DNA of 25,927 bases from assembly GCA_023416335.1 (NCBI GenBank), contig JAEZHY010000170.1:1-25927 (forward strand), given 5' to 3'. The notes below the pieces were generated by a model. The model saw only the letters and a program-made list of their open reading frames with translations. It did no database searches and was not told where the DNA came from. Source of the stretch: Pseudomonadota bacterium. Its GTDB lineage: Bacteria > Desulfobacterota > Syntrophobacteria > Syntrophobacterales > Syntrophobacteraceae. Below, piece by piece: positions 14,190 through 22,543 of this stretch (position 1 is its first letter; every line of letters begins with the position of its first letter). The position numbers and the translations under genes were made by a program.

Positions 14190-15177
14190 AATCCAGACCG
14201 ACAAAATCCGGGAGATCATTTCTGCGATCCGGAATAACGAACGCTTCATGCTTGCCACTCATGTCCGGCCCGATGGAGATGCAATCGGCTCGGTCCTCGG
14301 CATGAGACTGATGCTCCGGCGCATGGGAAAACTCGCCGACGTTTATGTTCAGGACTCTTTTCCTCCCGAATTCGCTTTTCTGCCGGAAACGGAGGGAGTA
14401 GCGAGCAAACCGCCGGAATCAGCGAAATACGATGTCGCAATCTTTCTCGATTGCGGCGATTTCGAAAGAGTCGGCGATGAGATAGCGCAATTTACCAGCG
14501 CGCGGGTGCCTTTTCTGATCAACATAGATCACCACTGCCCGAATAAGCCCTTTGGGAACATCTACTGGGTGGAGACTTCGGCAAGCAGTACCTGCGAAAT
14601 GCTGTTCGATTTTTGCATGCACCTGTCGCTCGCACCGGACCCGCAACTGGCTTCGCTGCTCTATACCGGAATTCTGACCGATACCGGGTCGTTTCGATTT
14701 TCCAATACGAACAGGCGCGTCTTCGAAATCGTTTCCGTTCTGATCCAGGCCGGGGCCGACCCCGCACATATCGCCAACCAGGTCTATGACTCGGGTTCGC
14801 CCGAAAAGCTCAACCTCCTGGCCAAGGTGCTCGAAACCGTGGAATTCCATGCGGGTTCGAGAATTGCGACCGCGGAACTGACCCGCGGCATGCTCGCAAG
14901 CACTTCCGCCACCTATATGGACAGCGAGGGGTTCATCAACTATCTGCGTTCGGTGAAGTCGGTAGACCTCGCCATCCTCTTCAGGGAGGGCAACGACGGA
15001 TTGATTCACGTCAGCCTGAGGTCCAAAAACGGGATCGACGTTGCGAGACTGGCTCAAAAGCATGGCGGCGGCGGGCATAAACAGGCTGCGGCATGCCGGA
15101 TTTCCGGAGACCTCCGGGAGGTCCGGTCCATGTTTGTCGGCGAAGCCGTGAAGACTATATCGGCCGAAGTTTTGTGA
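14182..15177 (+). CDS. nrnA: DHH family phosphoesterase, NrnA-like oligoribonuclease/pAp phosphatase
   Basis: 331 residues; ATG overlaps the rbfA stop (ATGAGTGA), so translation is coupled. DHH superfamily motifs: LATHVRPDGDAIGS (His27, Asp31, Asp33), FLDCGD with Asp90, and INIDHH (Asp116-His117-His118), all metal ligands. The C-terminal DHHA1 domain ends with GGGGHK (295-300). The family degrades oligoribonucleotides of 2-5 bases and removes the 3' phosphate of pAp; some members cleave pGpG or cyclic di-AMP intermediates, so the exact substrate is not certain. Its place with pnp links it to RNA turnover. Confidence 0.92.
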   Translation: MSEIQTDKIREIISAIRNNERFMLATHVRPDGDAIGSVLGMRLMLRRMGKLADVYVQDSFPPEFAFLPETEGVASKPPESAKYDVAIFLDCGDFERVGDEIAQFTSARVPFLINIDHHCPNKPFGNIYWVETSASSTCEMLFDFCMHLSLAPDPQLASLLYTGILTDTGSFRFSNTNRRVFEIVSVLIQAGADPAHIANQVYDSGSPEKLNLLAKVLETVEFHAGSRIATAELTRGMLASTSATYMDSEGFINYLRSVKSVDLAILFREGNDGLIHVSLRSKNGIDVARLAQKHGGGGHKQAAACRISGDLREVRSMFVGEAVKTISAEVL

Positions 15178-15178
15178 A

Positions 15179-16147
15179 ATGGAAAACAGCGCAATAGAGC
15201 AAACGAGAGAACAACAGGCACAACCGGCCGCGACTGACCGGAAAGGCGGTGTCCTAGTCCTGGACAAGCCCGAAGGACTCACTTCCGCCAGGGTCGCATC
15301 CAAGGTGAAGTGGCTGCTCAAGCCCCGCAAAATCGGGCATACCGGAACACTCGACCCGTTTGCCACCGGCGTGCTTGTGCTCTGCCTCAACGAGGCGACG
15401 CGCGCGGCCGATCAGATTACCGGACTTAGCAAGGTCTACCTTTCCACTATGCGGTTCGGTGTGGAAACGGACACCCTCGATAAGACGGGAACAGTGGTTC
15501 GGGAAAGCGACCACAGGTTTTCTGAAGAGGATCTGCTGCAGGTGCTCCCCTCCTTTCAGGGCAAGTGCGTTCAAAAGGTGCCCCGTTATTCGGCCGTCAA
15601 GGTGGAGGGACGCAGGCTGTACGAACTCAGCCGCAAGGGAATCGAAGTGGATCAGCCGGAGCGTGAAATCTGCATTCATTCAATTGCGCTGCGCTCTTTC
15701 GAATGGCCGGAGGCGGTACTCGAAGTCTCCTGCTCGAAGGGCACATACATTCGGCAGCTCGCATCCGATATCGGCCAAAAGCTGGGAAGCGGCGCGCACC
15801 TTTCCGCATTGAGAAGGGTCAGCGTCGGCCCTTTCCACCTGGACCAGGCATTGGACCTGGATGAACTCTCAGCCGCCGTTGACGATTCGAAGCCGATTGC
15901 CGAAAGGATAATCCCTCTGAATGAAGCGCTTTCCCACCTGCCCGCAGTTGCGGCAGGCGAGACGCACGTTCTGGAGCGGTTGAGGAACGGACAGCTCGAC
16001 CAGGAGTGGGAGAACCGGCACAAAGAGTCTTTTGCCGCGCACTCCGGCGCGGTCCGCATTGTAACGAAGTCCGATGGACTGGCGGCTTTGTGGTGGCCGA
16101 ACTCTTCGGCCGACGGATCCCGCCGGCTGCGTGTTTTCCCGTTTTGA
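15179..16147 (+). CDS. truB: tRNA pseudouridine(55) synthase TruB
   Basis: 322 residues, starting one base after the nrnA stop. TruB makes pseudouridine 55 in the T-loop of tRNAs. Motif I GVLVLDKPEGLTS, catalytic Asp59 in KIGHTGTLDPFATGVL, the tyrosine motif KVPRYSAVKVEGRRLYELSRKG and SCSKGTYIRQLASDIG are all present. The C-terminal part (about 240-322) is a shortened PUA-like region (LRNGQLDQEW...GLAALWWP). The first 20 residues before the conserved core are polar and variable; a later start without a Met is not visible. Confidence 0.96.
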   Translation: MENSAIEQTREQQAQPAATDRKGGVLVLDKPEGLTSARVASKVKWLLKPRKIGHTGTLDPFATGVLVLCLNEATRAADQITGLSKVYLSTMRFGVETDTLDKTGTVVRESDHRFSEEDLLQVLPSFQGKCVQKVPRYSAVKVEGRRLYELSRKGIEVDQPEREICIHSIALRSFEWPEAVLEVSCSKGTYIRQLASDIGQKLGSGAHLSALRRVSVGPFHLDQALDLDELSAAVDDSKPIAERIIPLNEALSHLPAVAAGETHVLERLRNGQLDQEWENRHKESFAAHSGAVRIVTKSDGLAALWWPNSSADGSRRLRVFPF

Positions 16148-16260
16148 AGCCGTTGCTTCGGAACGGGCTGATTTAAGACCCGGCATTCACGGATGCGTTT
16201 CGCCTCCTCACCTGCCGGACTGGATTGGGCGGAAGGACCGGTGTCCCTGACGCTCTCAAA

Positions 16261-16393
16261 GGTGATTTTTCGCGGTGGAGCCGCGGACAATATCGGGCTC
16301 CCGAAGGAAAATGGTGGCATAACTTTAAGCTAATCAGACCTCCGGAAAGAACTACCACCATCTTTTCGAGGTCAGGTCCGGAATCAGTCCGGA
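16261..16393 (+). promoter_or_regulatory. Structured rpsO leader, candidate S15 autoregulation site
   Basis: The 296-base truB-rpsO gap holds a row of hairpins. CGCGG/CCGCG at 16271-16285. TCGG/CCGA at 16293-16304. GACCTC (16337-16342) with GAGGTC (16368-16373) continued inside by AAAGA/TCTTT. TCCGGA/TCCGGA at 16377-16393. In addition, CCACCAT in the loop of the third hairpin (16355-16361) is complementary to ATGGTGG at 16311-16317, allowing a pseudoknot or an alternative fold. S15 binds its own mRNA leader in several bacteria through different structures; this one is not one I recognise. Confidence 0.5.
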
Positions 16394-16443
16394 AAAGTAC
16401 TCCGCACAACATTTTTGCTGAAGACTTTAAGGAGGAACCAGCC

Positions 16444-16713
16444 GTGGTAATGACCCCAGAGAAGAAGAAAGAAATCATCGATGATTTTAGAGTGCACCCC
16501 ACCGATACGGGATCGCCCGAGGTGCAGATCGCTCTTCTCAGTGAAAGAATCACTTACCTGACCGAGCACTTCAAGACTCACAAGAAGGACCACCATTCCC
16601 GCAGAGGCCTCTTGAAGCTGGTCGGCCAGCGAAGGCAGTTGCTCAATTACCTGAAAAGGAAAAACCTCGACCGCTACAACAGCGTTATCGAGCGGCTCGG
16701 ATTGCGCCGTTAA
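16444..16713 (+). CDS. rpsO: 30S ribosomal protein S15
   Basis: 89 residues, the normal length. AAGGAGG at 16429-16435 lies eight bases before GTG 16444 and decides that start ([12 protein letters not shown]); ATG 16450 would be 14 bases away. The family sequence is complete: [54 protein letters not shown], and the [15 protein letters not shown] end. S15 is a primary 16S rRNA-binding protein that nucleates the platform. The order rpsO-pnp is conserved; a 79-base gap separates them. Confidence 0.98.
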   Translation: MVMTPEKKKEIIDDFRVHPTDTGSPEVQIALLSERITYLTEHFKTHKKDHHSRRGLLKLVGQRRQLLNYLKRKNLDRYNSVIERLGLRR

Positions 16714-16792
16714 TCAATCATGCAACTGTTCTTATGCCGCACATCCCCAGCGATATGCGCGCAAAATTCTCATCAGAGAGGGAAAACAGTAC

Positions 16793-18895
16793 ATGAAGCA
16801 AACAGTTCAAGTTGATGTGGGCGGACGACCGCTCACGTTTGAAAGCGGCGAAATTGCCAAACAAGCCGGAGGATCCGTGCTGATGCGGTACGGGGATACG
16901 GTGGTGCTTGTCGCCGCGACAAAGGAAGACCGAGTCAGGGAAGGCATCGACTTCGTCCCCCTCATGGTGGATTACCAGGAGATGAGCTATGCCGCCGGCC
17001 GGATTCCAGGGGGCTTTTTCCGACGTGAAATCGGCCGCCCGAGTGAAAAGGAGACGCTGACTTCACGTCTGATCGATCGTCCGATTCGTCCCCTTTTCCC
17101 GAAAAAATATGCGTTCGAGACGCAGGTGGTCGCTACCGTTCTGTCGGTTGACCAGGAAAATGAACCCGATGTTGTCGCGCTCACCGGCGCATCGGCAGCT
17201 TTGCATATTTCGAGCATCCCGTTCCAGGGACCTGTAGCCGCCGTACGGGTCGGCAGGGTCAACGGAGAGTTCGTGATCAATCCTTCGGCGAGCCGGCTGC
17301 AGGAAAGCGACATGAATATCGTTGTGGCCGGAAGCCGCGACGCGGTGGTCATGGTCGAGGGCGGGGCCGAGTTCGTTCCGGAAGCCGATATCGCAGACGC
17401 CATCATGTTTGCGCACGAGGCGATCGTTCCGATCTGCAATGCCCAGGACGAACTGCAGAAGCTGATCGGAAATCCGAAGGACGCTCCTCCCGAGGTCATT
17501 ACGGATCATGTCCTCATCGACCGCGTAAACAGCCTCGCTTATGCAGAAATGCAGGAGGTCATGTCGGTCCCGGGGAAATTTGACCGGAGGGACCGCAAGA
17601 AGGCCCTGAAAAAGCGTGTCCAGGAAGAACTGGCGGCGGAATTCGAAGGCCGGGAAAAAGAGATCGACGCGCTTCTGGAAGACATCGAAAAGCAGGTCGT
17701 GCGCAGGATGATGGTCGAGCAGCGCCGCAGAATAGACGGCCGCGCCTTCGACGAAATCCGGCCCATATCGGTCCAGGTCGGAAAACTCCCTCGGACACAC
17801 GGTTCGGCTATATTCACCAGGGGAGAAACCCAGGTTCTGGCCGTCGTTACCCTCGGTTCTTCTTCCGACGAGCAGAAGATCGAAGCACTCGCGGGCGAGA
17901 CGTTCAAAGCGTTTATGCTCCACTATAACTTCCCGCCGTTTTCGGTCGGCGAAGTAAAGCCTCTGAGAGGCCCCGGACGCCGGGAAATCGGTCACGGCGC
18001 ACTCGCCGAGCGCGCGATCAAACCCGCTCTGCCCAAGAACGGCGAGTTCCCCTATACGATCCGGGTCGTATCTGAAGTCCTGGAATCCAACGGATCCAGC
18101 TCCATGGCAACCGTCTGCGGGTCTTCGCTCGCGCTGATGGATGCCGGTGTTCCCATCTCCGACTCCGTGGCGGGCATCGCAATGGGGCTCGTAAAGGAAG
18201 GCGACGAATTCATCGTCCTTTCCGATATCCTTGGCGATGAGGACCACCTGGGCGACATGGATTTCAAGGTGACCGGAACCGATCAGGGTGTTACCGCCTT
18301 TCAGATGGATGTGAAGATCGCCGGAGTCAATCGCGAGATCCTGAAAAAGGCACTCGAACAGGCGAGGGCCGGACGGCTTTTTATCCTTGGAAAAATGAAG
18401 ACAGTAATAACGGAAGCCAGGCAGGAACTTTCTCCCTATGCTCCGAGAGTCGTGACAATCCAGATTAATCCCGATAAGATCCGCGATGTGATCGGCCCGG
18501 GAGGGAAAGTCATTCGGGCGATTGTTGCCGAAACGGGAGCGAAAATCGACATTGACGACAGTGGTCGAGTCGTTGTAATGAGCCCTGACGGCGAAGCATG
18601 TGACAAGGCCATCGACAAGATCAGGAGAATTACCCAGGAACCCGAAGTGGGACAGCTCTACATGGCCAAAGTTGTTAGAGTTACCGACTTCGGCGCTTTT
18701 GCGGAAATTCTTCCCAATACCGAAGGCCTGATTCACATATCCCAGCTTGAGCACAAGCGGGTTCGCAAAGTAACCGACGTTGTCAATGAAGGTGACGAAG
18801 TACTCGTCAAGGTTATCGACATCGACAAAGACGGCCGGATTCGACTCAGCCGGAAGGCCGCTCTGCCTCCAGAGCAGAATGAGACAGGCAAATAA
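16793..18895 (+). CDS. pnp: Polyribonucleotide nucleotidyltransferase (PNPase)
   Basis: 700 residues; GAGAGGG lies about ten bases before ATG 16793. Two RNase PH domains flank a helical linker: the first begins [24 protein letters not shown], the second [19 protein letters not shown], with the catalytic-side motifs [12 protein letters not shown] and [26 protein letters not shown] domain (about 557-615; [15 protein letters not shown]) and an S1 domain (about 620-690; [27 protein letters not shown]) complete it. It is a 3'-5' phosphorolytic exonuclease acting on mRNA. Confidence 0.98.
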   Translation: MKQTVQVDVGGRPLTFESGEIAKQAGGSVLMRYGDTVVLVAATKEDRVREGIDFVPLMVDYQEMSYAAGRIPGGFFRREIGRPSEKETLTSRLIDRPIRPLFPKKYAFETQVVATVLSVDQENEPDVVALTGASAALHISSIPFQGPVAAVRVGRVNGEFVINPSASRLQESDMNIVVAGSRDAVVMVEGGAEFVPEADIADAIMFAHEAIVPICNAQDELQKLIGNPKDAPPEVITDHVLIDRVNSLAYAEMQEVMSVPGKFDRRDRKKALKKRVQEELAAEFEGREKEIDALLEDIEKQVVRRMMVEQRRRIDGRAFDEIRPISVQVGKLPRTHGSAIFTRGETQVLAVVTLGSSSDEQKIEALAGETFKAFMLHYNFPPFSVGEVKPLRGPGRREIGHGALAERAIKPALPKNGEFPYTIRVVSEVLESNGSSSMATVCGSSLALMDAGVPISDSVAGIAMGLVKEGDEFIVLSDILGDEDHLGDMDFKVTGTDQGVTAFQMDVKIAGVNREILKKALEQARAGRLFILGKMKTVITEARQELSPYAPRVVTIQINPDKIRDVIGPGGKVIRAIVAETGAKIDIDDSGRVVVMSPDGEACDKAIDKIRRITQEPEVGQLYMAKVVRVTDFGAFAEILPNTEGLIHISQLEHKRVRKVTDVVNEGDEVLVKVIDIDKDGRIRLSRKAALPPEQNETGK

Positions 18896-18930
18896 GCAGT
18901 TGATTTAAAGGCCTTTCCGGTACCGTGGTG

Positions 18931-18964
18931 GTGAGAGGGAGCATTCAGCGGGCTCCTTTCTCAC
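18931..18964 (+). promoter_or_regulatory. Long hairpin between pnp and the M16 peptidase gene
   Basis: GTGAGAGGGAGC (18931-18942) pairs with GCTCCTTTCTCAC (18952-18964) through 12 pairs with one G-U and one bulge, around a nine-base loop. It begins 35 bases after the pnp stop. Only TTT lies inside the stem and no T-run follows, so it is more likely an mRNA processing or stabilising hairpin than a strong terminator. Confidence 0.5.
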
Positions 18965-19009
18965 TCGCTTCGCCACAGGCCCGGCTCGTCTTCTGCGGAA
19001 GGGGGGAAA

Positions 19010-20266
19010 TTGTACCAAAAGACGGTTCTCCGTAATGGAATTCGAGTGGTCACCGAAAAGATTCCTTTCGCCCACTCGGTTTCCACCGGCATCTGGATCA
19101 ATACCGGCTCCCGCGATGAAATTACATCCGAGCGGGGGATCACTCATTTTATCGAACACATGTTCTTCAAAGGCACCAAACGGCGCAGCGCGCTGGATAT
19201 CGCGAAGGAATTCGACGCCGTCGGCGGGTTTGCCAACGCTTTCACATCCAAAGAACATGTCTGCTTTCACGCAAAAGTCCTGGCCGCACACCTTCCGCTC
19301 CTGACCGATCTGCTGACGGACCTTTTTCTTCGATCCGTCTTCGAACCCGTCGAAATCGAACGCGAGCAGAACGTAATCCTTCAGGAAATCCGCATGGTCG
19401 AGGACACGCCGGACGAGTACGTCCATGTCCTTTTTCAGGAAGATTTCTGGAAAGACAACCCCCTGGGCCTTCCAATCTACGGATCGGTCGATACGGTCGA
19501 GGCAATGGGCCGCAACGACATGCTGGATTACATCCTGAGAAACTTCGGCCCGGAAAGGATCGTAGTGTCCGCGGCGGGCAACCTGGAGCACCAGAACTTC
19601 GTCGATCTGATCGGACCGGCGCTGGAGACCTTGAATCACTCCCATGGTCTGCCCGACCGGAAGACCCCAGACCACAGATTCTTTTCCAGGGTAATTCAAA
19701 AAGACCTGGAACAGGTACACCTCACCATAGGGATGAAGGGCACTTCACAGGTGGACGATGCGCGGTTCATGTCGCACCTGCTCAACGTAATCCTGGGAAG
19801 CAGCATGAGCAGCCGTCTTTTCCAGGAGATCCGCGAAAAACGGGGCCTCGCCTATTCGGTATACTCCTTTTCCCATAGCCATGTAGATACCGGCATGCTT
19901 GGTATCTACGCCGGAATAGCCCCCGAAAACATCAATGAAGTCATGGAGCTGATAAACCAGCAGCTTCAGATTCTCGAAGAAAAACCCATTCCTGAAGCCG
20001 AACTGAGCGCCGCAAAAGAATACATCAAAGGCAACATGTACATTAATGCCGAAAGCAACGACTCCAGAATGAACCGGCTGGCCAAGAACGAGTTCCTCTT
20101 CGGCCGCTACGTTCCGTTCGAGGAAGTCGAACAGAAGATAAACGCGGTTACTTCGGAAGAAATACTGAAGTGGTTCCAGGGTATCTACAGTCCCGACAGG
20201 ATGGCCCTGTTACTGTATGGCCCCGTCAATACGGAAACAGGAAAAGCGAACAGCATCATCCATTGA
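19010..20266 (+). CDS. M16 family zinc metallopeptidase
   Basis: 418 residues from TTG 19010 (MYQKTVLRNGIRVVTEKIP), after a GGAAGGGGGG run; the family begins exactly here. The inverted zinc motif HFIEH is at 46-50, with the third ligand Glu126 in NVILQEIRM. The C-terminal half-domain carries the R/Y-type signature GSSMSSRLFQEIREKRGLAYSVYSF. This is the processing-peptidase-like subfamily (as YmxG/MlpA in Bacillus), commonly coded just after pnp. It acts on short or unfolded peptides; the substrate is unknown. No signal peptide, so cytoplasmic. Confidence 0.93.
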   Translation: MYQKTVLRNGIRVVTEKIPFAHSVSTGIWINTGSRDEITSERGITHFIEHMFFKGTKRRSALDIAKEFDAVGGFANAFTSKEHVCFHAKVLAAHLPLLTDLLTDLFLRSVFEPVEIEREQNVILQEIRMVEDTPDEYVHVLFQEDFWKDNPLGLPIYGSVDTVEAMGRNDMLDYILRNFGPERIVVSAAGNLEHQNFVDLIGPALETLNHSHGLPDRKTPDHRFFSRVIQKDLEQVHLTIGMKGTSQVDDARFMSHLLNVILGSSMSSRLFQEIREKRGLAYSVYSFSHSHVDTGMLGIYAGIAPENINEVMELINQQLQILEEKPIPEAELSAAKEYIKGNMYINAESNDSRMNRLAKNEFLFGRYVPFEEVEQKINAVTSEEILKWFQGIYSPDRMALLLYGPVNTETGKANSIIH

Positions 20267-20281
20267 TCGAGGACTTGCCCC

Positions 20282-21070
20282 ATGTCTTTGCTGTTCCAGG
20301 TAATTGCGAGCGGCTCCAAAGGGAACGCCGTTCTGGTTGCCGGCGGAAAAACGCGAATCCTTGTCGATGCGGGGATCACCTGCAAGCAACTGGTCCAGCG
20401 CCTCGACAAAAGCCCCGTGGAAGCCAAAAAGCTCGACGCCCTGCTGGTCAGCCATGAACATTCCGACCATGTGAGCGCGGCCGGAGTCCTCAGCAGGAAA
20501 TTCAACCTGCCCGTGTATATGACGCGGGGGACCCTCGACAGTCTCCCTCCCAGTATCGGCCAGTTGGCATCGGTGAGCGTCTTCGGGACCGGGAGGAGCT
20601 TCCAGATTGGGGACCTGTGCGTCCACGCTTTCGCGACCTCTCACGACGCGGCTGAACCGGCCGGTTTTATCATTGAACATGAGGGCTCGCGCCTGGGCAT
20701 CTGTACCGACCTGGGAATTGCAACCAACCTTGTCAGAGTCCGCCTGCAGGGCTGTCACGGCCTGATTCTCGAAGCAAACCACGATGTCGAGAGACTTCTC
20801 CAGGGGCCCTATCCCTGGGCACTCAAGCAGCGGATCAGAAGCGCACATGGCCATCTGTCGAATGAGGATTCCTGCAAGCTTCTCGAAACCGTCTACCACG
20901 AAAAAATGCAATGCGTCGTCTTTGCCCACCTGAGTGAAACAAACAATACCCCCGACCTGGTCCTGGAAAGCTGCCGTCAAATCCGGCAATCCCCCCAATG
21001 GGAGTGCGTCCGGTTTGAACTCGGCCAACAGGATGAATCCCTGGAGCCTTTTGAACTGAGCGGATGTTAG
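20282..21070 (+). CDS. MBL-fold metallo-hydrolase, YycJ/WalJ-like
   Basis: 262 residues, 15 bases after the M16 gene; GAGG lies about nine bases before the ATG. It starts FQVIASGSKGNAVLV, typical of the YycJ group, and has HEHSDH at 58-63 (metal-binding HxHxDH). Other conserved points are FATSHDAAEPAGFII, GICTDLG, LILEANHD and HGHLSNEDSCKLL, with a late His in VVFAHLSETNN. YycJ/WalJ proteins are predicted nucleases of the metallo-beta-lactamase fold connected to DNA repair or cell-wall control in Gram-positives. The role in this organism is not known. Last gene of the long plus-strand cluster. Confidence 0.88.
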   Translation: MSLLFQVIASGSKGNAVLVAGGKTRILVDAGITCKQLVQRLDKSPVEAKKLDALLVSHEHSDHVSAAGVLSRKFNLPVYMTRGTLDSLPPSIGQLASVSVFGTGRSFQIGDLCVHAFATSHDAAEPAGFIIEHEGSRLGICTDLGIATNLVRVRLQGCHGLILEANHDVERLLQGPYPWALKQRIRSAHGHLSNEDSCKLLETVYHEKMQCVVFAHLSETNNTPDLVLESCRQIRQSPQWECVRFELGQQDESLEPFELSGC

Positions 21071-21218
21071 TGGAGAGCGAGCAGGAGAGTGAACGGGGGA
21101 GTGAACGGTGAGCAGTGAACTGAGAATACGCCGTTTCCTCGTGTAATTTCCGCCTCAAAAGCCCTGCCGGAATGACGATCGCGTGCCTTACCTGCAATAA
21201 TCGGCAACACCGAAGCCG

Positions 21219-21357
21219 CGTAGGGTGGGCGCAAAGCTTCATCGTGCCCACCACCCCGCGCCCCTCGGATCTGTTCCCATCGGAGAATGGCCGGGCGGTG
21301 GGCACCCCAAAATGCCGGGTGCCCACCCTACCGTCGCTGCCGCATTTCCGAATCCAG
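21219..21357 (-). repeat. Dispersed GTGCCCAC repeat, copy B (long form)
   Basis: Read on the minus strand it has the same block order as 2463-2615: GGATTCGGAAATGCGGCAGC, the central CCACCGCCCGGCCATTCTCC, and GGTGGGCACGATGAAGCTT. It includes a perfect 11-bp inverted repeat, GGTGGGCACCC (21297-21307) with GGGTGCCCACC (21317-21327), and a second, GGTGGGC/GCCCACC, around the AAGCTT core (21224-21252). Confidence 0.8.
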
Positions 21358-21400
21358 GTTCGATTCCCGTTCAAACCGCACCGGGGTTGTGGCGGCCCCC

Positions 21401-21435
21401 CTGGATTCCGGCCAAAAAGCGCCGCCGGAATGACG
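21401..21435 (+). repeat. Short interspersed repeat of the CCGGAATGACG type, copy 3
   Basis: ATTCCGGC (21405-21412) pairs perfectly with GCCGGAAT (21424-21431) and is followed by GACGA. Same layout as 3040-3083. Confidence 0.65.
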
Positions 21436-21550
21436 ACCGGGTGGTGCAGAACCTGTCTGGCGGCCTGGAATCACTTCCGGTCGAAACCGCAAGAGGAAAA
21501 ACGATAGAGGTGCCATGTGGCGTGAAGGGGGTTGCATAGGAATTGCCGTA

Positions 21551-21607
21551 AGAAGTGGACGGCGAGCGACGTAGGGTGGGCACAAAGCTTCATCGTGCCC
21601 ACCACCC
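21551..21607 (-). repeat. Dispersed GTGCCCAC repeat, copy D (short form)
   Basis: A perfect 9-bp inverted repeat, GGTGGGCAC (21575-21583) with GTGCCCACC (21595-21603), surrounds AAAGCTTCATC. On the minus strand it continues with CCTACGTCGCTCGCCGTCCAC, matching the 3' part of copies A and C. Confidence 0.75.
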
Positions 21608-21753
21608 CAGTCGGATCGGGATCCGGGCGATCACGAAGCAATCGGACCAAAATCCGGTTGCCCCTGCAGCCGGCAAAATGCACTCCATGCAATAAGTAAG
21701 TTTCAAAAATCGTATGTATTGTGAAAGTGTTCACTACAGGGTTTCGCAAGAAT

Positions 21754-21781
21754 AAAAAAAGCCAGGAAACATTTCCTGGCT
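21754..21781 (-). terminator. Intrinsic terminator of the cold-shock gene
   Basis: AGCCAGGAAA and TTTCCTGGCT (21760-21781) form a perfect ten-base inverted repeat, followed on the minus strand by a seven-base T-run (complement of 21754-21760). It starts 23 bases after the csp stop. Confidence 0.95.
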
Positions 21782-21804
21782 AGGTGGGCGAATCGGGGAA
21801 ATGT

Positions 21805-22008
21805 TTACTGAAGTTTTTTAACGTTGACTGCCTGCGGTCCTTTCGGTCCACGTTCCACGTCGAAAGAAACACGGTCGCCCTCACTCAAAGAGCGAAATCC
21901 TTCAGACGAAATGGCGCTGTAGTGGACGAAAACGTCACCCTGGTCCTTCGTTTCAATGAAACCGTAGCCCTTTTTGTCGTTGAACCATTTCACGCGGCCT
22001 TCCGACAT
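21805..22008 (-). CDS. Cold-shock domain protein (CspA family)
   Basis: 67 residues from ATG 22008 ([18 protein letters not shown]). AAAGGA about nine bases before this ATG supports it; an ATG at 22026 in frame would make that binding site part of the coding region. RNP1 is KGYGFI (13-18) and RNP2 VFVHY (26-30), followed by [33 protein letters not shown]. It is an RNA/single-strand DNA-binding OB-fold protein acting as an RNA chaperone. Single gene with its own promoter and terminator; the leader of about 140 bases is consistent with the family. Confidence 0.97.
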   Translation of the reverse strand: MSEGRVKWFNDKKGYGFIETKDQGDVFVHYSAISSEGFRSLSEGDRVSFDVERGPKGPQAVNVKKLQ

Positions 22009-22543
22009 TTCTAAAATTCCTTTCATTCGCTTGTACTGTTCCCATTGCTTGCAGTTTCGCTACTTTGAGCAATCTTGCAATACCCCGACGCTTGCCGGCC
22101 GATCCGGACCCGCATTCCGCAACGATCGAACCAGACTTTTGTTACCATTAGGACAATCTACTACATCAATGTGTAAATTGTGTCAAGCGTTTGATGAATT
22201 TGCCCAATAATATATTTTGCACACATATCGAAGAAGGATATTTCTACCCAATTCGTTGTGCGTGTTTAGGATATTCGCATACTTGTTTCTATTCAATATT
22301 AATTATCTGATTTAACCTACGATTTATAAGAGCTCTTATGCTGCCCGGTCCTCAATATGAACGGAAGCACGCACATATGCTTTTGAAGCTCCCGGCCCGA
22401 AGAGTTCTGCACCGACGATTCTCTAGAATTAAATGGTCATACCTATTAGAATTACTGTCTGGGTTGGAGGATCGCTAAGAGAATGAATAACGAATCAACT
22501 CTATTATTGGATAATCGTTACTTGTTATCCCCGAATCCGGAGT
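22009..22543. other. AT-rich interval upstream of csp
   Basis: No gene is supported. The part next to csp is its leader and promoter. The region 22195-22520 is notably AT-rich compared with the rest of the window and holds a perfect 14-base palindrome ATAAGAG/CTCTTAT (22326-22339) and a GGATAA/TTATCC hairpin (22509-22530) just after the stop of the SDR gene. Confidence 0.5.
22158..22186 (-). promoter_or_regulatory. Sigma-70-like promoter of csp
   Basis: On the minus strand a perfect TTGACA (22186-22181) is followed after 17 bases by TAGTAG (22163-22158), a weak -10. Transcription would begin near 22150 and leave a leader of about 140 bases before the cold-shock gene. Confidence 0.45.

Larger units (their letters stand above)
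21071..21753. other. Gene-poor, repeat-rich interval
   Basis: No gene is supported. It starts with a fragment of the dispersed repeat (AGTGAACGGTGAGC, 21100-21113), then a half copy of the CCGGAATGACG repeat (21155-21175), long copy B of the dispersed repeat (21219-21357), a full copy of the short repeat (21401-21435), and copy D (21551-21607). I see no clear intrinsic terminator for the preceding operon. Confidence 0.6.

Noticed and set aside
17063..18754. 563-codon open frame on the minus strand opposite pnp
   Set aside because: Shadow of pnp codon bias, no family features.
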